DNA from: Campylobacter_A concisus_Y
GTDB lineage: Bacteria; Campylobacterota; Campylobacteria; Campylobacterales; Campylobacteraceae
Assembly: GCF_902460415.1 (NCBI RefSeq)
Contig: NZ_CABPTY010000001.1
Location: forward strand, 400,232-464,231
Direction: 5' to 3'
Length of the DNA: 64,000 nt
Position numbers and translations under genes: made by a program. The notes beneath the pieces are model-generated. The model saw nothing but the letters and a program-made list of their open reading frames with translations, searched no databases and was not told the origin of the DNA. Positions within the stretch are counted from its first letter, which is position 1; each line of letters starts with the position of its first letter. This document shows, piece by piece, positions 57,967 through 64,000 of the stretch.

Positions 57967-58782
57967 TTAGAGCTTTGAAAATTTTTTATAAAGCATGGCA
58001 TAAATAAAAATTCCAAAACCACACATGATAAGTGATAATATTTGACCCATTGAAAGATTAAAAATAATAAATCCAAGCCCTGAATCAGGCTCTCTAAAAA
58101 ATTCACAAATAAATCTTGCAAAAGTGTATAAAATAGCATAAAGCGCAATCAGCTCGCCATTAAATTTCTTAAATTTCCTATATAAAAATAAAATAACAAA
58201 AATAACTAAACCTTCTAAGAATGCCTCATAAAGTTGGCTAGGATGCCTTGGTTGCCCAAAAACATTTATCGCCCAAGGTACATCCGTAACTCGTCCAAAA
58301 AGCTCTTGATTTAAGAAATTTCCGACCCTGCCAAATGTGTAGCCAAAAGGTATACAAATGGCACAAAGATCAAGTAGTTGCCATAAATTTTGTTTATACC
58401 TTTTGCAAAATAGATATGTCGCAAGCAAAAAGCCAACTACTGCTCCGTGGTAACTCATGCCACGAATTCCTATAAATTCGCCGTTATGAAATGGATTAAA
58501 AATTTGCCAAGGTTGTGTCAAGTAGTAGCTTACTTCGCCTGAATAGACTAAAATCCAGCCAAGCCTAGCGCCTAAAATAACGCCTATTTCAACCCAGAAA
58601 AAGTAATTATCCAAGAGCTGATTTGAGATTGGGATTTTATCTTTTTTGACGAGATATTTTGCCATGACAAGCGCCAAAACAAGGGCTAAAATATACATAA
58701 GCCCATACCAGTGCACGCTAAAGCCAAAGATACTAAAGGCGACTGGGTTAAAGTGGTTATAAATGTCGTTCCAAATTTCCAT
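57967..58782 (-). CDS. lgt: Prolipoprotein diacylglyceryl transferase
   Basis: This 271-residue inner-membrane enzyme with seven helices attaches diacylglycerol to the lipobox Cys of lipoproteins. The signature GRVGNFLNQELFGR is intact, as are GIRGMSYHGAVVG (catalytic His) and RHPSQLYEAFLEG. AAAGAAAG lies ahead of the ATG. lgt precedes frdCAB, as in C. jejuni. BamD in this window is one of its likely substrates. Confidence 0.95.
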   Translation of the reverse strand: MEIWNDIYNHFNPVAFSIFGFSVHWYGLMYILALVLALVMAKYLVKKDKIPISNQLLDNYFFWVEIGVILGARLGWILVYSGEVSYYLTQPWQIFNPFHNGEFIGIRGMSYHGAVVGFLLATYLFCKRYKQNLWQLLDLCAICIPFGYTFGRVGNFLNQELFGRVTDVPWAINVFGQPRHPSQLYEAFLEGLVIFVILFLYRKFKKFNGELIALYAILYTFARFICEFFREPDSGLGFIIFNLSMGQILSLIMCGFGIFIYAMLYKKFSKL

Positions 58783-58822
58783 TTTTACTTTCTTTTTAAA
58801 ATTTTTGCGATTTTACAATGAT

Positions 58823-59464
58823 TTAGCTTTGATGAGCGAATAAGCTCTTGCTACTAAGCGCAAGGGCTAAAAATTTAAACTTGCTTGCTTCAAATTCTTT
58901 GCAAAATTTAAATAGCTCGGCAAACTCAGCCTCGTTTAAATTTATGCTCCAGATCGCTCCAATGTCATTAAATTCTCTTTCAAACTCACTTAAATTTTTA
59001 GTGGCAAAATAGTGCTCAAAGCGGCTCATCAGCGAAAACGGCGTAAAAAATTTGATCTCATCTTTTATCTCAAATTTCATCATGCCACCATCTTTTATCG
59101 CCTCGTTTATCGCTTCATTCACAGCCCCTGAGTAGGCTCTGACAAGCCCTCCAGTGCCAAGCTTTATCCCGCCAAAGTAGCGAACTATCAAGACCCCAAC
59201 GTTTATTAGCTCAGCGCCACGCAGGGCATTTAGGCTGGGCTGGCCGCTAGTGCCCTTTGGCTCGCCATCATCGCTTTGATTTTCAACGATTTGTCCGTAT
59301 TTGTTTAGCTCCCTTGTCGCCCAAACTACGTGAACAGCCTTAAAATGCTCCTCTTTTAGGTGTTCGTGCAAGCTTTTAAACGAGCTTATCGGGCATAAAA
59401 ATGCTAAGAAATTTGACTTTTTTATATCAAGCTGGGCTTTAAATATCCTATCAATCGTCTGCAA
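58823..59464 (-). CDS. YigZ/IMPACT-family protein
   Basis: This 213-residue protein has the two-domain IMPACT plan. The N-terminal domain contains FLAFLCPISSF, HVVWATREL and the hallmark DDGEPKGTSGQPSLNAL, then VLIVRYFGGIKLGTGGLVRA. The C-terminal domain (about 130-205) is a small ferredoxin-like fold. YigZ proteins are of unsettled function; the eukaryotic relative regulates the eIF2 kinase GCN2. The start is TTG 59464 with AAAGAG upstream. It is divergent from galU. Confidence 0.88.
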   Translation of the reverse strand: MQTIDRIFKAQLDIKKSNFLAFLCPISSFKSLHEHLKEEHFKAVHVVWATRELNKYGQIVENQSDDGEPKGTSGQPSLNALRGAELINVGVLIVRYFGGIKLGTGGLVRAYSGAVNEAINEAIKDGGMMKFEIKDEIKFFTPFSLMSRFEHYFATKNLSEFEREFNDIGAIWSINLNEAEFAELFKFCKEFEASKFKFLALALSSKSLFAHQS

Positions 59465-59491
59465 ATTTGCTCTTTTTTTAAAATTTTAAAA

Positions 59492-59500
59492 ATCTTATCA
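59492..59500 (-). promoter_or_regulatory. Extended -10 promoter of the YigZ-family gene
   Basis: TGATAAGAT on the minus strand, 27 bases before the start codon. Confidence 0.5.
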
Positions 59501-59558
59501 ATTTGCTAATTAAAGCCTTGTAAATTCAGACAAATTTATATTATTAAGGAAAAGATAG

Positions 59559-59564
59559 TAGAAT
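59559..59564 (+). promoter_or_regulatory. galU: -10 box of the galU operon
   Basis: TAGAAT lies 26 bases before the galU ATG and gives a leader of about 20 nt. It is the only plausible box close to the gene. Confidence 0.45.
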
Positions 59565-59590
59565 TTTGCAATTTTTCACGAAGGACTAAA

Positions 59591-60412
59591 ATGATACAAA
59601 CTTGCCTATTTCCAGCGGCTGGATATGGAACGAGGTTTTTACCAGCTACAAAATCGCTCCCAAAAGAGATGTTGCCGATCCTTACAAAACCGCTCATTCA
59701 CTACGGCGTTGATGAGGCGCTTGAGGCTGGCATGGATAATATGGCCTTTGTCACAGGACGCGGAAAAAGGGCGCTTGAGGACTACTTTGACATCAGCTAC
59801 GAGCTAGAAAAAGAGATCGCAGGCAGCTCAAAAGAGTCACTACTTAGCGAAGTTAGAAATTTGATGAGCTCATGCACATTTTCATTTACTAGGCAAAATG
59901 CCATGAAAGGGCTTGGACACGCCATTTATACGGGCAAGACGCTAGTTCGAGATGAAGCTTTTGGGGTCATTTTGGCAGATGATCTATGCATAAATGAAAA
60001 CGGCGAGGGCGTGCTTTCGCAAATGGTTAAAATTTATGAAAAGTATCGCTGCAGCGTCGTAGCTGTGATGGAGGTGCCAAAAGAGCAGACCAAGTCTTAC
60101 GGCGTCGTAAGCGGTAGGTTTATAGAAGATGATCTCATAATGGTCGATGATATGGTTGAAAAGCCTGATCCTGCCGAGGCTCCGACAAATTTAGCGATAA
60201 TTGGCCGCTACATCCTAACGCCAGATATTTTTAACATCTTAGAGCGAACAAAACCAGGCAAAAATGGCGAAATCCAGATCACAGACGCACTAAAAACGCA
60301 GGCGAAAGATGGCATGGTGCTGGCTTATAAATTTAAGGGCAAGAGATTTGACTGCGGTAGCATCGATGGGTTTGTCGAGGCTACAAATTTCTTTTACGAG
60401 CGCAGTAAATGA
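59591..60412 (+). CDS. galU: UTP-glucose-1-phosphate uridylyltransferase
   Basis: This 273-residue enzyme makes UDP-glucose for surface polysaccharides. The nucleotide loop is FPAAGYGTRFLPATKSLPKE; GLGHAIYTGKTLV, the metal Asp in ILADDLCI, KPDPAEAPTNLAIIGRYILT and GEIQITDALKTQAKDG follow. Its stop overlaps the pgi start as ATGA, so GalU and Pgi are produced together. ACGAAGGACTAAA precedes the ATG. Confidence 0.95.
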   Translation: MIQTCLFPAAGYGTRFLPATKSLPKEMLPILTKPLIHYGVDEALEAGMDNMAFVTGRGKRALEDYFDISYELEKEIAGSSKESLLSEVRNLMSSCTFSFTRQNAMKGLGHAIYTGKTLVRDEAFGVILADDLCINENGEGVLSQMVKIYEKYRCSVVAVMEVPKEQTKSYGVVSGRFIEDDLIMVDDMVEKPDPAEAPTNLAIIGRYILTPDIFNILERTKPGKNGEIQITDALKTQAKDGMVLAYKFKGKRFDCGSIDGFVEATNFFYERSK

Positions 60413-61629
60413 TAGAAACTTCATTTAAATTTAACTTTGCAAGTAGCGATGTCATCGACTCCTACGCCAAACGCATAAACGACGAGTACGAAAGTGGCGA
60501 GATAGGCTACTACCACCTGCCAGTGCTTGGGCAAAATTTACTTGGCGAGATCGAGGAGTATGAAAAGGGCCTTGCTCATATCAAAAATGTAGTACTTGTT
60601 GGCATCGGCGGCAGCAGCCTTGGCGTAAAGGCGCTAAAATCGATGCTTGAAGGCACAAAGGGGATAAAAAGAGAGCTTTTATTTTTAGATAACGTCGATC
60701 CTTGCAGCTACAAAAGCACGCTTAGTGGGCTAAAATTTGACGAAACGCTTTTTATAATAAGCTCAAAATCAGGCAACACGATCGAGACGATCACTATTTT
60801 TAAGTGCTTGCTTGATGACTTTAAGCCTAAAAACTTAGGCAAAAATTTCCTCATCATCACTGATCCTGGGACAAATTTAGAAAATTTTGCCAAAGAAAAT
60901 GACATTAAATTTTTTAACATCCCAAAAAACGTTGGCGGTAGGTTTAGCGTGCTAAGTGCGATAGGTCTTGTGCCTCTTGGTATCTGTGGCTACGATATAA
61001 AGGCACTTCTAGATGGCGCGCTTGCTTGCAAGAAGCAATACATCGAGCAAAAGGATAGTTCAATAGTCGCTAAAGCTTACCACTACGCCACTAGCAGAAA
61101 TGCGAGCATAAATGTCATTTTTAGCTATTGCGATAGATTTTTTGAATTTAACGACTGGTACGTGCAGCTGTGGGCGGAGAGCCTTGGTAAAAAAAGAGGC
61201 TATAAAAGGGTCGGCCTTACGCCAGTTGGACTTGTCGGCAGCCGCGATCAACACAGCTTTTTGCAGCTTATCATGGACGGCGTAAAAGATAAGAGTGTGA
61301 CATTTATAAAGATAAAAGATCACGCAAGCGACAAGACTATTCCAAACTTTAGTCTAAAAGGGCTTGAAGAGTGCGATTTTGTAGCAGGTCTAAGCCTAAA
61401 TGAGCTTATAAATTTGCAGTGCGACGCGACTGCTATGGCGCTGGTGCAAGAGGGCATAAGTGTCGATACGATCACACTTGAGAGGCTTGATGAGTTTCAC
61501 GCTGGCTGGCTCATTTTTTACTATGAGCTGCTAACCTCAGCCACTGGCATCATGCTAGGCATCAACACCTACGATCAGCCAGGTGTTGAGATAGGAAAAC
61601 GTATCTTAAAAACTATGCTTTTAAAGTAG
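60409..61629 (+). CDS. pgi: Glucose-6-phosphate isomerase
   Basis: This 406-residue protein interconverts glucose-6-P and fructose-6-P. VVLVGIGGSSLGVKAL is the sugar-phosphate loop; ISSKSGNTIETIT, GGRFSVLSAIGLVPLG, the catalytic Glu region WAESLGKKRG and QHSFLQLIMDG follow. It is shorter than the enteric form (549), as is usual for epsilonproteobacteria. Together with GalU it channels sugars into polysaccharide precursors, since these bacteria mostly run glycolysis in the gluconeogenic direction. Confidence 0.95.
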   Translation: MIETSFKFNFASSDVIDSYAKRINDEYESGEIGYYHLPVLGQNLLGEIEEYEKGLAHIKNVVLVGIGGSSLGVKALKSMLEGTKGIKRELLFLDNVDPCSYKSTLSGLKFDETLFIISSKSGNTIETITIFKCLLDDFKPKNLGKNFLIITDPGTNLENFAKENDIKFFNIPKNVGGRFSVLSAIGLVPLGICGYDIKALLDGALACKKQYIEQKDSSIVAKAYHYATSRNASINVIFSYCDRFFEFNDWYVQLWAESLGKKRGYKRVGLTPVGLVGSRDQHSFLQLIMDGVKDKSVTFIKIKDHASDKTIPNFSLKGLEECDFVAGLSLNELINLQCDATAMALVQEGISVDTITLERLDEFHAGWLIFYYELLTSATGIMLGINTYDQPGVEIGKRILKTMLLK

Positions 61630-61632
61630 AAA

Positions 61633-62178
61633 ATGAAGAAATTTCTACTTTTGGCTCTTTTTGCCACACAAATTTTTGCCTTTTCGGCGAGTAAATTTGT
61701 AAATGATGCTAGGTCGCAGATCGGTGTGACGCTAAGTTACGATCCAAGTTACGAAAGACTTGCCTATCCTATGGGCGGCGTGGATATCAAAAAGGGCGTT
61801 TGCACCGACGTTGTGGTAAGGGCGCTACGTCATCAAGAGATGGATCTGCAAAGACTCATTTTTGAAGATATGAGTATAAATTTCGTAAGCTATCCTAAAA
61901 AATGGGGACTTAAAAAGGCTGATAAAAATATCGATCACAGGCGTGTTTTAAACATCGCTACCTATCTAAAAAGAAAAGGTTTCGAGGTGAGTGATGATAA
62001 ATTTCTGCCAGGGGATATCGTCACATGGATGTTACCAAGAAATCTACCTCACATCGGCGTGATCTCAGATAAATTTGAAGGCCAAACGCCGCTTGTCATC
62101 CACAATATCGGCTCTGGCGTGCAAGAAGAAAATATACTTTATAACTACAAGATCACGGGACATTTTAGACTAAAGTAG
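61633..62178 (+). CDS. Exported DUF1287-family protein
   Basis: This 181-residue protein has a signal peptide (MKKFLLLALFATQIFAFSA) and the DUF1287 core: IGVTLSYDPSYERLAYPMGG, VCTDVVVRALR with a Cys in the position of a papain-like nucleophile, and LPHIGVISD with a His. The fold is related to NlpC/P60-type cysteine hydrolases, so a periplasmic peptidase or amidase is possible but not shown. It begins 3 bases after pgi and has no strong ribosome site, so it likely depends on readthrough from pgi. Confidence 0.85.
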   Translation: MKKFLLLALFATQIFAFSASKFVNDARSQIGVTLSYDPSYERLAYPMGGVDIKKGVCTDVVVRALRHQEMDLQRLIFEDMSINFVSYPKKWGLKKADKNIDHRRVLNIATYLKRKGFEVSDDKFLPGDIVTWMLPRNLPHIGVISDKFEGQTPLVIHNIGSGVQEENILYNYKITGHFRLK

Positions 62179-62238
62179 CAAATGGCTTTTTAATCAAATT
62201 TTAGGCAAAATCGCAAAAAATAAATTCAAGGAAAAATA

Positions 62239-63828
62239 ATGTTAGAAGTTAGGGGACTTACTCAAAGATTTGCAAGCAGTTTGCTATTTGAGGATGTAAA
62301 TTTAAAGCTAAATCGTCACAACAGATACGGACTAATCGGCGCAAATGGCGCTGGCAAATCGACATTTTTAAAAATCTTAAGCGGAGCTATCGAGCCAACT
62401 AGCGGCGAGATCATCATAGAAAATGGACTAAAAGTTGGTGTGCTTGGGCAAGATCAGTTTGCATTTGAAAATTTCACTCTAAAAGATGCGGTGCTTTATG
62501 GCAACAAACGCTTATACGACGCTGTTAAAGAGAAAGAAAAGCTCTATATGAGCGAGGAATTTACAGATGAGATAAACGAGCGCTTAAGTGAGCTTGAGAT
62601 GATAAGTGCCGAGGAGGACCCAAGCTACGAGTACGAGACTAGGATAGAAAAAATTTTAAGCTCGCTTGGGTTAAATGAATTTGATAAACTAATGAGCGAG
62701 GTCGAAAACTCAGATAAAGTTAAGGTTTTGCTAGCTCAAGTGCTATTTCCAAAGCCTGATATCTTGTTCTTAGACGAGCCAACAAACAACCTTGATATAG
62801 ACGCGATCGCATGGCTAGAAAACGAGCTAAACCGCCACGAGGGCACACTTGTGGTTATCAGCCACGATAGGCACTTTTTAAATAGAGTTTGCACAAACAT
62901 TTTGGATGTGGATTTTAAGAAAATTCGCGAGTTTTCAGGCAACTATGACGACTGGTATATGGCTGCAAATTTGATCGCAAAGCAGCATGAGATGGAGCGT
63001 GACAAGAAGCTAAAAGAGAAAGAGGAGCTGGAGAAATTTATTGCGAGATTTTCAGCAAATGCGAGCAAGGCAAAGCAAGCGACCTCTCGTGCAAAACAGC
63101 TTGAAAAGCTTGACATAGCAGAGATCGCTGTCTCAAGCAGGCGTGATCCTAGCATTCTATTTCGTGCAAACCGCGAGATAGGCAATGAGCTAATTGAGCT
63201 TAAAAACGTAAGTAAGAAATTTGATGATAAAGTGATATTTGAGAACTTTAACTTTAAACTCGAAAAGGGCGACAAGCTAGCTATCATCGGCCACAACGGC
63301 GTTGGCAAAAGCACACTTTGTAAGATCATAATGGGCGAGATAAAGCCTGACGCGGGCGAGGTGCATATAGGTGCGACCATCGAGCTAGGATATTTTGCAC
63401 AAGATACTGTAAACAAGATAGATGGCGAGCTAAAGCTTTATGAATACCTACAAGATGCCAAAAATAAAGACATCGACGAGATCAGAAAGTGTCTTGGTAG
63501 GATGCTCTTTAGCGGCGCTGAACAAGAAAAGGCAGTTGGCGCGCTAAGTGGTGGCGAAAAACACCGAGTAAGGCTAGCTCAGCTCATGCTTCATAGACCA
63601 AATTTACTTGTTATGGACGAGCCAAATAACCACCTCGATCTTGAGGCTATCATCGCACTTGGCGAGGCGTTTTATAACTTTAACGGCTCAGTCATCTGCG
63701 TGAGCCACGATAGGGAGCTAATTGATGCCTTTGCAAATAGAATTTTACATCTAAAAGGCAATGGCGAAGTGGTTGATTTTAAAGGTACTTACGAAGAATA
63801 TAGAGCAAATTTAGGGCTTGAGAGCTAA
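62239..63828 (+). CDS. ABC-F family ATPase, YbiT-like
   Basis: This 529-residue cytoplasmic protein has two ABC domains and no membrane part. The first has GANGAGKST and FLDEPTNNLDIDAIAWLE but a degenerate signature (DKVKVLLAQ in place of LSGGQ), as in YbiT. The linker region (about 245-305) is charged and helical. The second has GHNGVGKST, LSGGEKHRVRLAQLM and MDEPNNHLDLEAI. Members of this family bind the ribosomal E site and rescue stalled translation; a drug-resistance role is not suggested. AAGGAAAAATA precedes the ATG. Confidence 0.92.
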   Translation: MLEVRGLTQRFASSLLFEDVNLKLNRHNRYGLIGANGAGKSTFLKILSGAIEPTSGEIIIENGLKVGVLGQDQFAFENFTLKDAVLYGNKRLYDAVKEKEKLYMSEEFTDEINERLSELEMISAEEDPSYEYETRIEKILSSLGLNEFDKLMSEVENSDKVKVLLAQVLFPKPDILFLDEPTNNLDIDAIAWLENELNRHEGTLVVISHDRHFLNRVCTNILDVDFKKIREFSGNYDDWYMAANLIAKQHEMERDKKLKEKEELEKFIARFSANASKAKQATSRAKQLEKLDIAEIAVSSRRDPSILFRANREIGNELIELKNVSKKFDDKVIFENFNFKLEKGDKLAIIGHNGVGKSTLCKIIMGEIKPDAGEVHIGATIELGYFAQDTVNKIDGELKLYEYLQDAKNKDIDEIRKCLGRMLFSGAEQEKAVGALSGGEKHRVRLAQLMLHRPNLLVMDEPNNHLDLEAIIALGEAFYNFNGSVICVSHDRELIDAFANRILHLKGNGEVVDFKGTYEEYRANLGLES

Positions 63829-63840
63829 AATTTGTTATTT

Positions 63841-63864
63841 CTTGCTCCTGATTGTAGGGGCAAG
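63841..63864 (+). terminator. Hairpin after the ABC-F gene
   Basis: CTTGCTCCT pairs with AGGGGCAAG (9 bp with one G-U pair) around loop GATTGT, 12 bases after the stop. The remaining bases to 64000 are AT-rich with no gene seen. Confidence 0.55.
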
Positions 63865-64000
63865 ATTAAAATTTATATTTACTACAAAATCTTACAAATA
63901 TTAATCTAACCATATAAATTAAAAATAGCTTATAAAAATTATTAAGGTCCAATAAAAAGACTTTATAAGTAAAAAAGAAAAATTATTAAGAATTTTCTAA

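Noticed and set aside
62943..63416. Minus-strand open frame of 157 codons inside the ABC-F gene
   Set aside because: Shadow of the second ABC domain; no ribosome site and Ser/Phe-rich translation.
1..64000. tRNA or rRNA genes, integrase, transposase or prophage
   Set aside because: No cloverleaf-like or rRNA-like sequence and no transposase or integrase motifs were recognised by reading; a tRNAscan and a repeat search would be needed to exclude them fully.

Overview
The window looks like chromosomal DNA of a campylobacter (Epsilonproteobacteria). It is AT-rich, with A/T-rich gaps between genes and extended -10 boxes (TGnTAtAAT, TGnTAAAAT) in place of clear -35 boxes. It carries frdCAB in the campylobacter gene order, fliW-bamD-lon, a cdsA-dxr-pgp1-tsaD block, a paired dynamin locus and a TorA-type reductase beside a monohaem cytochrome. 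A quinol-type nitric oxide reductase, two TorA/BisC-like enzymes and the base composition suggest Campylobacter concisus or a close relative. That species call is an inference. About 50 protein genes are supported. I see no rRNA, tRNA, CRISPR array, complete insertion sequence or prophage.

Layout. 1-7.1 kb: 3' end of recG, a small excalibur-type secreted protein, a leftward FecBCD-like metal/siderophore ABC operon and, divergent from it, qNOR followed by a DUF1523 membrane protein; the shared intergenic region is rich in operator-like repeats. 7.1-7.5 kb: decayed coding sequence. 7.5-14.9 kb (leftward): hpf, then a block with three prepilin-like proteins and a 1402-residue exported protein resembling the MshO/MshP/MshQ end of MSHA pilus loci, next to fliW. 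15-29.7 kb (mostly rightward): bamD, lon, ogt (leftward), acnB, an ankyrin protein, an SDR, an NhaC-type antiporter, trmA, ilvA, a DUF4230 protein, a DyP peroxidase and a half-size EamA protein. 29.8-43.5 kb: cytochrome c plus TorA, an EamA remnant cut by a 147-N assembly gap, a NIT-domain chemoreceptor, an amino-acid binding protein, an M16 peptidase, degenerate 46-bp tandem repeats, two unknown proteins, a small monooxygenase-like protein and a second TorA/BisC-like enzyme. 43.5-59.5 kb (leftward): dynamin pair, cdsA-dxr-uraA-pgp1-tsaD operon, a frameshifted mrr restriction gene, frdCAB, lgt and a YigZ-family gene. 59.6-63.8 kb (rightward): galU, pgi, a DUF1287 protein and a YbiT-like ABC-F ATPase.

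How it works together. Much of the window serves anaerobic or microaerobic respiration on alternative acceptors: fumarate (FrdCAB), N- and S-oxides (two periplasmic Mo enzymes, one with a cytochrome c), and NO removal by qNOR. A chemoreceptor with a nitrate/nitrite-type sensing domain sits among the reductases. Other parts handle envelope building (BamD, Lgt, CdsA, Pgp1, GalU, dynamins), flagellar control (FliW) and proteostasis (Lon, HPF).

Most worth a second look: the MshQ-pseudopilin block, the CRP/FNR-type palindrome placed at about -41.5 of qNOR, the long inverted repeat over the frd promoter, the mrr gene broken at a poly-A tract, the EamA duplication at the assembly gap, and the block of genes separating frdB from the dynamin pair.
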